A stretch of 64,000 nucleotides of DNA from a halophilic archaeon SHRA6 (GTDB lineage Archaea; Halobacteriota; Halobacteria; Halobacteriales; Haloferacaceae). The position numbers and the translations under genes were made by a program. The stretch spans positions 558,001 to 622,000 of the forward strand of contig SOPS01000001.1 in assembly GCA_005239175.1 (NCBI GenBank), in the 5' to 3' direction. The first letter of the stretch is position 1. The number at the start of each line of letters is the position of its first letter. Of the stretch, positions 1 to 9,066 are shown in pieces. A model generated the notes under the pieces. The model saw only the letters and a program-made list of their open reading frames with translations, did no database searches and had not been told where the DNA came from.

Positions 1-1
1 A

Positions 2-76
2 ACCTTCGACGTTGACGTTTCGAATCCTGACGCAGACGCGACCGCAACCGGGAGTGCAAATACGGACAGCGAGTAG
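2..76 (+). CDS. C-terminal end of an acidic protein (partial, 5' end outside window)
   Basis: One frame is open from base 2 to a TAG at 74-76 and ends in Asp/Thr/Ala/Ser-rich sequence (reading ...DVSNPDADATATGSANTDSE). Such low-complexity acidic tails are common at the ends of haloarchaeal proteins. Only about 24 codons are visible, so no function can be given, and an accidental open frame is possible. The following MFS gene starts 68 bp downstream on the same strand. Confidence 0.4.
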   Translation, partial: TFDVDVSNPDADATATGSANTDSE

Positions 77-143
77 CCGGATCACATTTCGATCGGTTCG
101 GAGCCGTTAAGGCCCGCTCGGAACCAGTAGCAGATACCCACGA

Positions 144-1454
144 ATGAACGCCGACGATCGCCGTCTCATCTTATTCACGTCCGGCGCTCACGGCTTAGTC
201 CACACGTACGAGCTATCGATCCCGATTTTGATGACCGTCTGGCTGGTGGAGTTTTCGACCACCGCGGCGCTGCTCGGTGGGCTCGTCACGGTCGGATACG
301 GCCTCTTCGGCGTTGGGGCGTTACCCGGCGGCGTGCTGGTCGATCGCTTCGGCTCGAAACCACTCATTATCGCCTGCCTGTTCGGGATGGCCGGATCGTT
401 CGTCGTGATGAGCCTCAGCCCCTCGTTGCTCCTCATCGGCGTCGCCGTCGCGCTGTGGGGTGCGGCCGCCAGCGTCTATCATCCAGCCGGACTGGCGCTG
501 CTGTCGAAGTCGGTCGATCGGCCCGGGATCGCGCTGGGATACCACGGGATGGGCGGCAACGTCGGCATCGCACTCGGACCGCTGGTGACCGCGTTGCTGT
601 TGCTCCGGTTCGACTGGCAACTCGTCGCTGCCGCGTTAGCGATCCCGGCGATCGGTGCGGCGGTGTACGGACTGACCGTCGATCTCAACGAGACCCGTCA
701 CAGTGGGGTGGCTGCCGACGGTGGAGATGATAACACCACAGCAGACACCGAGACGACAGGAGACAGTAACAGCAACAGCGACAGCGAAGACACCAGCAAA
801 GGCGAGGTGTCGCTCACGACGATCGTCTCAGATACCCGAATTCTGTTGACCGGGAGCTTCGTCCTCGTGTTGCTCATCGTGACCCTGAACGGCCTCTACT
901 ACCGTGCCTTCCTGACGTTCCTGCCGGATCTCCTCGGAGACTTTCTCGACGGCCTCGTGACGCTACAGTTGGTCGACCCCGAGAGCCCCTACGCTGAGGA
1001 GTTCGACCTCGCACGGTACCTGTACGTCGGGATCTTGATGGTCGGGATCGGCGGCCAGTACATCGGCGGGCAGGTGGCCGATCGGATCGCCACAGAGCGC
1101 GGGCTCGCGTATGTCCTCGCGACGCTGGCGGTACTCGCGTTGCTGTTCGTCCCGGCGACCGCGAGCGTCTGGACGTTCCTGGCCGTCTCGTTGCTTCTTG
1201 GTGTCGTGCTGTTTTCCGTCCAGCCGTTGTCACAGGCGACCGTTGCGGCCTACTCGAACCCCGAGACCCGAGGGATCTCGTTTGGCTACACCTACCTTGC
1301 GATCTTCGGCGTCGGCGCACTCGGTGCCGGCCTCGCGGGGACGGTGCTGACAGTCGCGAGCGTCCAGGTCCTGTTCATTGTGCTCGCAGCGATCTCTGCA
1401 GTGGCAGCGTCCACCAGCTTCGTCTTGCTTCGCGTTGGGACCCGTGTCTCTTGA
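144..1454 (+). CDS. MFS transporter
   Basis: Major facilitator superfamily membrane transporter of 436 residues with about 12 hydrophobic segments. The conserved loop 2-3 motif is visible as GGVLVDRFGSK near residues 62-72. Between the two six-helix halves (about residues 189-228) lies a very acidic Asp/Ser/Thr/Asn linker, a halophilic insertion expected on the cytoplasmic side. The substrate cannot be read from the sequence. The ATG at 144 places the first helix close to the N terminus as usual. The next gene starts about 80-100 bp downstream on the same strand, so they may be cotranscribed. Confidence 0.88.
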   Translation: MNADDRRLILFTSGAHGLVHTYELSIPILMTVWLVEFSTTAALLGGLVTVGYGLFGVGALPGGVLVDRFGSKPLIIACLFGMAGSFVVMSLSPSLLLIGVAVALWGAAASVYHPAGLALLSKSVDRPGIALGYHGMGGNVGIALGPLVTALLLLRFDWQLVAAALAIPAIGAAVYGLTVDLNETRHSGVAADGGDDNTTADTETTGDSNSNSDSEDTSKGEVSLTTIVSDTRILLTGSFVLVLLIVTLNGLYYRAFLTFLPDLLGDFLDGLVTLQLVDPESPYAEEFDLARYLYVGILMVGIGGQYIGGQVADRIATERGLAYVLATLAVLALLFVPATASVWTFLAVSLLLGVVLFSVQPLSQATVAAYSNPETRGISFGYTYLAIFGVGALGAGLAGTVLTVASVQVLFIVLAAISAVAASTSFVLLRVGTRVS

Positions 1455-1555
1455 ACCGGCAAACAGAGATCGGCGATCGGTGTCACGTCCGGTCTGCCGA
1501 CAGACGACGACAGACGACAAGAGACGTTAACATGCGGGCGATCGACTGTCAAGAC

Positions 1556-2011
1556 ATGCCGCCTTCCGATCGCTCCGCGTCAGCGTCCACACCAGACGAT
1601 CGTCCCTCAGCACCGCAATCACCTACCCAGTCGCGACCAGTCTGGATGAGCGCCGTGTACATCGGTGCAGGGATCGCCCACTTCCTGATGCCGAAGGCGT
1701 TCGCGCGAGCGGTGCCACCCCAGCTCCCGCGGCCGATCGGACTCGTGTACCTCTCTGGGCTTGCCGAGATTGGCCTGGGCCTTGGCGTGCTCTACAACCG
1801 AACCCGCCGGCTGTCGGCATACGGACTCATCGCGCTGTTGATCGCGGTGTTCCCCGCGAACCTGTACATGGCGGTGAGCGATCCGTTCGACGAGGAGATC
1901 CCCGATCGCCTCCAGCCAATCGCAGATGCCGGCGCGTGGCTCCGGCTGCCGCTACAGCTGGTGTTGATCGCGTGGGCATGGAAATACGCCAACGCCACAC
2001 CCGATCGGTGA
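1556..2011 (+). CDS. DoxX-like small membrane protein
   Basis: A short integral membrane protein (151 residues from ATG 1556; ATG 1532 in the same frame gives 159). After a Ser/Pro/Asp-rich N terminus it has four hydrophobic segments resembling the DoxX/YphA four-helix fold. The region starting SAVYIGAGIAHFLMP is typical, with a conserved His-Phe in helix 1. Biochemical role unknown; some DoxX relatives sit in respiratory or redox complexes. A perfect 10-bp tandem repeat at 1498-1517 lies just upstream, which argues against a start further upstream. The gene is convergent with the MFS gene at 2016, separated by 4 bp. Confidence 0.7.
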   Translation: MPPSDRSASASTPDDRPSAPQSPTQSRPVWMSAVYIGAGIAHFLMPKAFARAVPPQLPRPIGLVYLSGLAEIGLGLGVLYNRTRRLSAYGLIALLIAVFPANLYMAVSDPFDEEIPDRLQPIADAGAWLRLPLQLVLIAWAWKYANATPDR

Positions 2012-2015
2012 TCGC

Positions 2016-3260
2016 CTACCGACGCCCGCCAGCGAGCATCGCCGACTCGGGGCGTCGTCGCAGCGCGAACATCGCTGCAACGCCGATCGCCGGCCCGATC
2101 GCAAGGGGCGCAAACGCCCACTGCCAGCCGATCGCCGCGGCGACGATCGGCGTCGCCTGGATCGATCCGAGCGTCAACAGAAACCCCACCGCCGTCTGCA
2201 GCGTGAGCGCTGTGCCGACGTACGCGTCGTCAGCCAGCTCTGAGACCGCCGTCGAGAACTGCGCGGAGTCGGCGACAATGACGAACCCCCATCCCAGAAC
2301 GAACGGCACGACGAGCCACGACGACGCGCCGAAGACGAGCCCCGCAGTCAGACACGCCGCGCCGCTGGCAACCATGCTCGCGATCGTCACCGTCGTCCGC
2401 CCAATTCGATCGGAAACGAGTCCAGCCGCCACCGCACCGGGACCGCCGATCGCGATCGCCCCGAAGGCGACGAGCGCGGCGAATCGATCGCTCCCGGTTG
2501 CGCTGACCTGAAAGCTCTCGGCGAGAAAGACCGGAATCCACGCCCAGACCGCGTACAGCTCCCACATGTGCCCGAAATACCCCAGGTTCGCGAGCATCGT
2601 TCCACGATCGCCCACGATCCGGGCGGTCGCCCGCGGATCGAACGGGGCAGCGGGCGCTTGATACGGCCCCGGTCGAACGAACAACACGAGCACGCCGCCG
2701 AGAAGCGCAAGCGCTGCCGCGCCGAGAAGCACCCACGTAGGATCGCCGACGCCCCCGACACCGCGCAGGAGATGCGGCATCGCCGAGCCGACGGTGAGCG
2801 CCCCGACGAGTACGCCGATCGCAAACCCTCGGCCGGATCGAAACCACCCGGCCATGACCTTCATTCCTGGTGGATACACCCCAGCGAGTGCGACGCCGGT
2901 GACGAACCGCAACAAAGCGGCCGGGAGAAACGAATCGACCGCGAGTGCGATCACGGCCGTCGCGACCGCGCCGATCGCGGCGGATGCGGCGAAGAGGTAC
3001 CGCGGCTTGACGACATCTGCCAGCGTCACCGCCGCCGATCCGAGCGCACCAACCACAAAGCCAAGCTGAACCGCGTTGGTGAGCCAGGCGGTCTGTGCAG
3101 CCGATAACCCCCACAGATCGGCCAACTCCGGACCGACAGCCGAGGCACTGAACCACAGTGCCATCGCCAACAGTTCGGCGATCGCGAGGATCGCAAGCGC
3201 GCCGTACTGCTGTCGACGATCCACAGATCCCTCCTCGATCGAATCGTCGGTTGTTGTCAC
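2016..3260 (-). CDS. MFS transporter (CynX/NarK-like)
   Basis: Second MFS transporter of the window, about 414 residues with 12 predicted membrane helices and short loops. The first half contains AxxxGxxLADLWGLS and the DRxGR-type loop (SDRIGRTT) occurs in the second half. Several in-frame GTG codons could be the start (3314, 3260, 3224). I chose 3260 because the protein then begins with a short acidic cytoplasmic tail. A TATA-like TTATAC lies at 3277-3282, slightly close for a leaderless start at 3260, so 3224 remains possible. Substrate not deducible; the closest impression is anion or drug transporters of the CynX/NimT group. Confidence 0.85.
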   Translation of the reverse strand: MTTTDDSIEEGSVDRRQQYGALAILAIAELLAMALWFSASAVGPELADLWGLSAAQTAWLTNAVQLGFVVGALGSAAVTLADVVKPRYLFAASAAIGAVATAVIALAVDSFLPAALLRFVTGVALAGVYPPGMKVMAGWFRSGRGFAIGVLVGALTVGSAMPHLLRGVGGVGDPTWVLLGAAALALLGGVLVLFVRPGPYQAPAAPFDPRATARIVGDRGTMLANLGYFGHMWELYAVWAWIPVFLAESFQVSATGSDRFAALVAFGAIAIGGPGAVAAGLVSDRIGRTTVTIASMVASGAACLTAGLVFGASSWLVVPFVLGWGFVIVADSAQFSTAVSELADDAYVGTALTLQTAVGFLLTLGSIQATPIVAAAIGWQWAFAPLAIGPAIGVAAMFALRRRPESAMLAGGRR

Positions 3261-3333
3261 AACCCCGATGTAATCCGTATAACCAATCAACGTTGCGGGG
3301 TCGTGCGCCCGCACCGTCGCAGTGTGTCGAAGA

Positions 3334-4425
3334 TTATTCCCACTCGATCGGACGGTGTGTCGTCGTCCACCCGTTATCGACCTCGCTAACCTGATCCGCC
3401 TCGCTAACCTGATCGACCTCGTACAGCTGGATCCGCCGCTCCTGTTTGGTCATCACGGGCGTGTCGTAGTGTTCGGCGTGGTAGCCAAACGCTTCCCCGT
3501 CGGCCTGTCGCTCACGCACAAACTGCTCGTGGGCACGAAGCCGGGACCGGCCGACCTGCCGCGAGAGCGCGTCGACAGACCCGACCCGGTCTGCGAAGGC
3601 ATCCACAAACGCCGATTCGAGCTCGTAGCCGATCGAGTCTCGGGCGGCGACCATCGCCGCGAGCGTCGTCGTGCCCGTCCCCCAGAACGGATCCAACACG
3701 GTGTCGCCGTAGGCGCTGTACATGTTGATGAGCCGGGAGGGAATTTCGAAGGGATACGCGCCCGATCGCTCCCGAAGGTCCTCAGTAGCTGTCGCCTGCT
3801 GGACCCCGCGGACGTCCGTCCAGAGGTCCGAAAACCACTCGTTTCGCTCCTCCCAGAAGTACGCCGCGTTGTAGCGCTCGGCCGCACCGGGTTCGAACGA
3901 TCGCCGCGCAGATCCCTTCCGAAACACCAGAATGTACTCGTGTTCGAGCGTCACGTACGCGTTCGGCGGCACCATCCCCGAGCCCATGAACTTCGTCGCG
4001 GCGTTGGTCGGCTTGCGCCAGACGATCTCCGGCAGCGGCTCGAAGCCCCGCGCACAGAGCCCAGAAACGATGCGCGATCGGTTCGGATACACGCGAAAAC
4101 TCCCGCCGAGGGTTCGCGTCGCATCGCCGATGTTGATACACGCAATTGCCCCGTCGACAAGTACCCGTTCGAGTTCGGCCCAGACCTGATCCAGTTGGTC
4201 GTGCATCCGATCGAACGCGTCCAAACCCGCTCCTGCGTCGAGTAACGACCCGATCGCCGGATCGAGGTCGGCGAACAGTTCGTCCCACATCTCGATCATC
4301 GGGTACGGCGGCGAGGTGACGACAAGTTCGACCGATTCGCGATCGAGCTGCTGCATGTCCCGGGCGTCGCCGACAACGACCCGGTGGTCGGTTTTCATCA
4401 CCGGCACATCAAAGCGACAGGGCAT
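3334..4425 (-). CDS. zim: Orphan beta-class N4-cytosine DNA methyltransferase (CTAG type, Zim)
   Basis: S-adenosylmethionine-dependent DNA methyltransferase, 363 residues. Motif IV reads TSPPY at residues 37-41, the form used by N4-cytosine enzymes, and motif I (DPFWGTGTT) comes near residue 240. The catalytic-before-SAM order defines the beta class. Nearly all haloarchaea carry an orphan enzyme of this kind, zim, which modifies CTAG. No restriction endonuclease is adjacent, in line with an orphan role. CTAG is conspicuously rare in this window. A second start at 4398 (MKTDHRVVV) fits family alignments as well as 4425. The C terminus contains an in-frame 18-bp duplication (DQVSEADQVSEVD). Confidence 0.82.
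   Translation of the reverse strand: MPCRFDVPVMKTDHRVVVGDARDMQQLDRESVELVVTSPPYPMIEMWDELFADLDPAIGSLLDAGAGLDAFDRMHDQLDQVWAELERVLVDGAIACINIGDATRTLGGSFRVYPNRSRIVSGLCARGFEPLPEIVWRKPTNAATKFMGSGMVPPNAYVTLEHEYILVFRKGSARRSFEPGAAERYNAAYFWEERNEWFSDLWTDVRGVQQATATEDLRERSGAYPFEIPSRLINMYSAYGDTVLDPFWGTGTTTLAAMVAARDSIGYELESAFVDAFADRVGSVDALSRQVGRSRLRAHEQFVRERQADGEAFGYHAEHYDTPVMTKQERRIQLYEVDQVSEADQVSEVDNGWTTTHRPIEWE
3381..3421. repeat. 18-bp in-frame tandem duplication in zim 3' end
   Basis: Two copies of CCTCGCTAACCTGATC(C/G)(G/A) lie at 3381-3398 and 3399-3416, followed by a partial third copy. Because 18 is a multiple of three, the reading frame of the methyltransferase is kept and a six-residue unit (DQVSEA/V) is duplicated outside the catalytic core. 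Confidence 0.85.
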
Positions 4426-4473
4426 AACGGTTGGCTTGCAGTCGGGTCGTGCACAGCCTCGATCGACGCGCGC

Positions 4474-6057
4474 TCACGCCGAACACTCCATCTCAATCAG
4501 CGTGAGCTGTCTGAGATCCTCTTCGTACTCGCCGCCAACCGGACTCTCTTCGTACATCCGGTAGACCACGATCCGCTCAACCGAAGACCCGTGAGTGTCT
4601 TTGGCCTCCCTGCAGGCCCACTCGCCGTAGGCGATCGCGATCGTCCCGTACTCCTCGCCGTAGGCGGAATCACGAACGGTTTCGAGGTACTTGCGCTCCC
4701 GGAAGCTGTCGTACTTTTTCGAGGCGTCGGGCGGCCGATCGAAATCCGGCTCGCCACCGTTCAGCGCCTCAGCGGTCGAGCCGTTTGCGAACTCGGCTTC
4801 GATCACGAACCAGCTGTACGATTGGCTGGGGTTCGGCGCGTACAGCCCCCAGCTCTGTTGGTCGAGGTGCGGACTATCGACTTCTGCGGGGACATCGGCT
4901 TCCGTCACGTCGATCGCGGTGAACGCGACGATCCACACAACCAATAGAACCCCAATCACGGTCAACAGCGATTGGCCGTAGGAGACGGCGTAGTCGGCAG
5001 CGTTGCCGTGACCGCGATCGCGAAGCACCGACAGCGCCCGCCGCTCGATCGGCGGCGCTGAGAGACGACTGTCATCTAGCTCCCACTCACTGACGCGATC
5101 GGGAATCCGACGAGAAATCACGTCCCAAAAGCCCGAGCCGAGATACGGAAGCACCGCGGCCGTGAGTACGAGCGGGAACAGCCCGACCATCATCGAGAGC
5201 GCCATCCCAACGAACGCCGAGATGTACGCTAGTGCGGCGATCGTCCGGGGCCAGCCGATCGGGACCAGCAAAAACAGGATCGAGCCGCTCAACAGCACGA
5301 CCCAGCCGTACGTCAGCGCCGTCAGCAGGGTCGGATACTGGGCGATAACGTTGCCGAGGTAGATCGTCATGACGTCGTTTGCCATCGCGATACCCAGCGC
5401 CTCGCCGGCGAACCAGGTACTCCCCTCGTGTTTGAGAACCGCGTTGGCTGAAAATACCGCGAGCGGCTGGAGCAACAGCGCGGCCGTAGCGAAGCTTGCG
5501 ACCGTGTGACGCGCGTGACCCCGTCTGAGCGCGTCGATCGACCATCGCTCGCCGAGCGGGCTCGCAAGCGCAACCAACAGCAGCACGCGAAAGAGCCGAT
5601 CGCCGCCGTTCAACACCGCGGGGTTTCGCGCGTGCAACGAAATCAACAACAGCAGCGAGATGAGCCCGACCGTTCGGGTCCGATATCCCACAATGAAGGC
5701 AATTGCAAAGAGCCCAGCAATGACGAACAGAAGCTGTTGGAGCCACAGATCCCCGGACAGCGCGTGGAATGAAAGTCCCGAATACTGGGTGTACGTGGTC
5801 TCGTAGACGGCGATCGGGTACACGCCTGCGTCGGTGTAAAACAGCTCCAGACTCCCCGCACGGTGGAGCAGATCAATGAGAATGGTACACCCGAGCGCGA
5901 TCCGCACCGCCGCAAGCGCCCGCGTGTCAACGCTAAAGCGTCGGTAGATGGCCCGAAAGACGGCGTTGCCGTACCCGCGGACCGAGCCGTTGTCACGGGC
6001 TGTCTCGACGGGACTCTCGGCCGCACGATCGGAGTCAACGGGTGGCTTCGACGTCAT
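4474..6057 (-). CDS. HTTM (vitamin K-dependent gamma-carboxylase-like) membrane protein
   Basis: Integral membrane protein of about 527 residues with many hydrophobic helices in the first two thirds and a soluble C-terminal third. The N-terminal segment (IDTRAL-type start SVDTRALAAVRIALG, then YTDAGVYP) is the signature of the HTTM family, related to vitamin K-dependent gamma-glutamyl carboxylase. Prokaryotic members have no established reaction. I start at ATG 6057 (MTSKPPVDS) because residues before it are Pro-rich and unlike family N termini; ATG 6108 is the alternative. The gene is divergent from the CPBP cassette. Confidence 0.82.
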   Translation of the reverse strand: MTSKPPVDSDRAAESPVETARDNGSVRGYGNAVFRAIYRRFSVDTRALAAVRIALGCTILIDLLHRAGSLELFYTDAGVYPIAVYETTYTQYSGLSFHALSGDLWLQQLLFVIAGLFAIAFIVGYRTRTVGLISLLLLISLHARNPAVLNGGDRLFRVLLLVALASPLGERWSIDALRRGHARHTVASFATAALLLQPLAVFSANAVLKHEGSTWFAGEALGIAMANDVMTIYLGNVIAQYPTLLTALTYGWVVLLSGSILFLLVPIGWPRTIAALAYISAFVGMALSMMVGLFPLVLTAAVLPYLGSGFWDVISRRIPDRVSEWELDDSRLSAPPIERRALSVLRDRGHGNAADYAVSYGQSLLTVIGVLLVVWIVAFTAIDVTEADVPAEVDSPHLDQQSWGLYAPNPSQSYSWFVIEAEFANGSTAEALNGGEPDFDRPPDASKKYDSFRERKYLETVRDSAYGEEYGTIAIAYGEWACREAKDTHGSSVERIVVYRMYEESPVGGEYEEDLRQLTLIEMECSA

Positions 6058-6377
6058 AGGAGGGGGCCATTGCGCAGGGCCGGGCGGGTCGATCGCCGCG
6101 CGTGGCACCGATTCGATCGCCGTCTCTGGCGGCCCTCGCTGAAGTACTCGTAGGTAGATTCACCGATCGGTGTATATCTTCTGGTCGGTCCCTGGAGCCG
6201 AGAATAATCACAGCACTGACCCAGTCAAATTATCGGCCATCAGAGTTGCGGATACGTCGGTACAATCGAACTCAGTTGTTCGATCACGTGGTGTGCGGTA
6301 TCCTGTCAGTACGAATTTATGATCTCTGCAGCCCATCGTATAACGAGTCATCTGGATATTTCAGGGACAGACAGATC

Positions 6378-7136
6378 ATGTCAACAACAACTACCGAAGT
6401 CATACCCGCGCTTGATTCGACCGAAACCACTCCCGGAGGAACCATACTCGCAGCGATCGCGTTGCTCGCCGCCGCCGCATTCGCGTCTTTGGCCATTCCT
6501 CTGGGATTTAGTTCGCTATACGCCCGCCTCAACATAGCTGAAACGTTCCTCCTGACCAGTCTCGGCGGGGTTGTGGCGACGCTGACCCTGGGCGCCCTTG
6601 CGGTTGCGTACCTCCAGAGACGCGATATTGAGATCCCCATCACCCGACCAGCCGGGCGAGAGTGGAGCTGGATCGTCGGTGGGATCGTCCTCTCGCTGAT
6701 TGGTGCGATCGTGTTCGCAATCCTCGAAAGTCGCTTCGCCACAGAGATGGTGGCTTCCTCGAGTAGCAGCCTCGCAGCCGGAGGGTCCGCGGTTACGATC
6801 GTGCTCGCGGGCGCTTACTTCGTGTTGGTCATCGGCCCCATCGAAGAGTACCTCTATCGAGGCGTTATTCAGGGACGGCTCCGCCAGCACTTTGGACCCG
6901 CGGTGGCGATCGGCCTCACGTCACTCGGCTTCGCTGTCGGTCACGCTCCAAACTTCTGGCTGGCCGGCTCTGACGTCCTCTCAGTGGGTGTCCTCATCGC
7001 ACTGGGCGGCATCGCCGTCGGCTCAGTCATCCTCGGAGCCATCTACGAAAAAACGGCGAACTTGGCAGTTGTTGTACTCGTCCACGGACTCGTCAACACG
7101 ATCCTATTCGGTCTCGTGGTCGCTCTCATGGCGTAG
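6378..7136 (+). CDS. CPBP family intramembrane metalloprotease (first of two)
   Basis: Membrane-embedded protease of the CPBP (CAAX protease and bacteriocin-processing, Abi) family, 252 residues. The catalytic signature is complete: EExxxR at residues 156-161, His189 in the next helix and His236 in the HGLVNT motif. About eight hydrophobic segments surround these. Start ATG 6378 begins with a Thr-rich tail before the first helix; upstream in-frame sequence is AT-rich intergenic DNA. Family members cleave prenylated or leader peptides, or protect against bacteriocins; the substrate here is unknown. It leads a three-gene group with an exported lipoprotein and a second CPBP protease. Confidence 0.88.
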   Translation: MSTTTTEVIPALDSTETTPGGTILAAIALLAAAAFASLAIPLGFSSLYARLNIAETFLLTSLGGVVATLTLGALAVAYLQRRDIEIPITRPAGREWSWIVGGIVLSLIGAIVFAILESRFATEMVASSSSSLAAGGSAVTIVLAGAYFVLVIGPIEEYLYRGVIQGRLRQHFGPAVAIGLTSLGFAVGHAPNFWLAGSDVLSVGVLIALGGIAVGSVILGAIYEKTANLAVVVLVHGLVNTILFGLVVALMA

Positions 7137-7234
7137 GGCATTCGCCCCAGCGCAAGCCACTCTGAATCGGTATTATCATCAGATAAGATGGTTGATTCTC
7201 CCTGTGAGCACAGCCAGCACAGATCGTACTGTCG

Positions 7235-7243
7235 TATTTATTA
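7235..7243 (+). promoter_or_regulatory. Box A (TATA) of the DUF4097 lipoprotein gene
   Basis: TATTTATTA is centred about 30 bp upstream of ATG 7269, the distance expected for a leaderless or nearly leaderless archaeal transcript. Confidence 0.55.
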
Positions 7244-7268
7244 CCTAATCGAGCGTAGTTGTAGCGTT

Positions 7269-8102
7269 ATGAAGCGACGAGCGTTCGTAGGTACTGGAAC
7301 CGCTGTAATCACCGGGGCGTTAGCCGGCTGTCTCGCACGAGCGGAGCCGACTTCCAATGAGGTCACAGAGACTGTGTCGCGCTCTTTTGCCGCGCCTCAG
7401 GTTCAAGCGATACGCGTCCGAAACGACATCGGGAACGTCTTGATTACAGCCCAGGGAACGGGGGATGTTGATGTCCGCGTCCTCAAGCGGTCAGTCCGCG
7501 GCCAGCGCGGCCTCGATGACCTGACCGTCGATATCGACGTCGATGACGGGACGCTCATCGTGGAAACGGCCCTCGATCGCCGGGGGATCATTTCGACCCG
7601 ACGGGCACCGACCGCAGACGTGACGATCACGGTCCCCGAATCCCACGGCCCGGAGATCACCGCGATCGCCTCCGAGATCGGTGACGTAACGCTGCTCGGA
7701 ACCCGTGGCGATACCACTGTTCAGACGGACATCGGGAACGTAGTCGCCTCCAGCGTTGATGGCTACCTCTCGTTGTCGTCGAGAGTTGGCACAATTTTGG
7801 CCGCAGACGTCACCGGCCTTACCGCAGTCAGCACCGAAATTGGCTCGATCAAGGCCGATCTCCTCGACGTCCGGGGCGACACCCAAATTAGCACCGACGT
7901 GGGTGACGTGACGCTTGGTATCGCTGACGATTTGGACCTCGATATCGTCGCAGAGACCACCGGCTCGTTCGACTCGAATCTCCCCGTGGCTGATAGCCGA
8001 AGCGTTGGCACCCGGTTTACCGGGCGACTCAACAATGGAGGCGACCAGTTGCGGGTGATCAGCAACCTCGGTGCCATCTCGCTCCGATCGATTTCGCGCT
8101 GA
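7269..8102 (+). CDS. Exported DUF4097-type beta-strand repeat lipoprotein
   Basis: A 277-residue exported protein. The N terminus MKRRAFVGTGTAVITGALAGC has twin arginines, a hydrophobic stretch and a lipobox ending in Cys21, so it is probably a Tat-exported lipoprotein. The mature part is made of repeated short beta strands with recurring (T/S)DIG(D/N)V-type turns at roughly 20-residue spacing, as in DUF4097/GIN-like beta-helix proteins. Function unknown; such domains often act as surface scaffolds or sensors. It has its own TATA box and lies between two CPBP protease genes, one of which could act on it. Confidence 0.8.
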   Translation: MKRRAFVGTGTAVITGALAGCLARAEPTSNEVTETVSRSFAAPQVQAIRVRNDIGNVLITAQGTGDVDVRVLKRSVRGQRGLDDLTVDIDVDDGTLIVETALDRRGIISTRRAPTADVTITVPESHGPEITAIASEIGDVTLLGTRGDTTVQTDIGNVVASSVDGYLSLSSRVGTILAADVTGLTAVSTEIGSIKADLLDVRGDTQISTDVGDVTLGIADDLDLDIVAETTGSFDSNLPVADSRSVGTRFTGRLNNGGDQLRVISNLGAISLRSISR

Positions 8103-8157
8103 CAGTGAGCCAGCGAACCGGAAAATAACGTGACGTGGAGATTGCTATTACGTGTCA

Positions 8158-8170
8158 ATATACATATATC
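8158..8170 (+). promoter_or_regulatory. Box A (TATA) of second CPBP gene
   Basis: ATATACATATATC ends about 24 bp before ATG 8194 and is centred near -27 to -30, matching an archaeal TATA box for a leaderless mRNA. Confidence 0.6.
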
Positions 8171-8193
8171 TTGCTTCGAGTCCATCAGAGTGC

Positions 8194-9009
8194 ATGCGAA
8201 ATTACTTCGATAACAGACCGTTCCAGCTGTACGCCGCGCTCGTCCTTGGGCTCCTCCTGTTCGGCGTGACAGCCCGTCCAGCAGTGGCGTTTCTCCTTCC
8301 GGAGCTGTCAATGATGGGGCTCCGCGTGACGATCAACTGGGTGTTTGTCAGCTTGGTAGTTGGCCTGGTGGCCCTGCTCGGCTGGTGGGGAAAGATCCGT
8401 CTCACTACACCCATCGCAGAGGATGGCCATCGCTACCTGCTGCTCCTCGCAGCGCTTGTCATCGTTCCGATGCTCGTCACGGTGCTCCTCATCGCAGATC
8501 CGTTTGCCGTTCCCGATTGGACGGTTATTGCGGGACAGGAACTGTCGGCCTTCGGCGTCGCGCTGATGGTCGTGGTTGGTATCGCGCTGGGTGCCGCCAT
8601 CTCCGAAGAACTCCTGTACCGGGGCGTGGTCCTTCGATCGATGGAATCCTACGGCCGCCTCACTGCCGCGCTGGCTTCGAGCTTCCTCTTCGGGGTTGCG
8701 CACCTCTCGTTGCTCGCTCTCGGGGTTTCACTGACCGAGGCCGTCGTCGTCGCTGTGCTGTCGATGATTGGAGCCATTGGGCTGGCAGCAATCACGTTCC
8801 GGATCGGGACGCTGTGGCCGCTGGTCGTCTGGCACTTCCTGCAAGACAGTGGCCCGGCCTTCCTCACCGCGCAGGCCATTGAAGTGTATACAGTTGTCTA
8901 CGCCCTCCTGGCGCTCGGACTTGCCGTTTTCGGCCTGTGGCTCCTCTGGACCGATCACAAAACTGGCCTCGGCCGTGAGTCGGCAGATCGATCGATCGGC
9001 TCAGCGTGA
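8194..9009 (+). CDS. CPBP family intramembrane metalloprotease (second of two)
   Basis: Second CPBP/Abi-type protease, 271 residues and about eight membrane helices. It carries EELLYR at residues 138-143, His170 in FGVAHLS and His214 in VWHFLQD, so all catalytic positions are present. It differs in sequence from the first copy, so the pair is not a recent duplication. ATG 8194 is preferred because a TATA element lies about 27 bp upstream. Together with the DUF4097 lipoprotein it forms a same-strand group with separate promoters. Confidence 0.88.
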   Translation: MRNYFDNRPFQLYAALVLGLLLFGVTARPAVAFLLPELSMMGLRVTINWVFVSLVVGLVALLGWWGKIRLTTPIAEDGHRYLLLLAALVIVPMLVTVLLIADPFAVPDWTVIAGQELSAFGVALMVVVGIALGAAISEELLYRGVVLRSMESYGRLTAALASSFLFGVAHLSLLALGVSLTEAVVVAVLSMIGAIGLAAITFRIGTLWPLVVWHFLQDSGPAFLTAQAIEVYTVVYALLALGLAVFGLWLLWTDHKTGLGRESADRSIGSA

Positions 9010-9066
9010 ACACACGGCCGCACGCCGCTGGCAGATTCTGTTGTCGTTCTCAAAATCAACACACCA

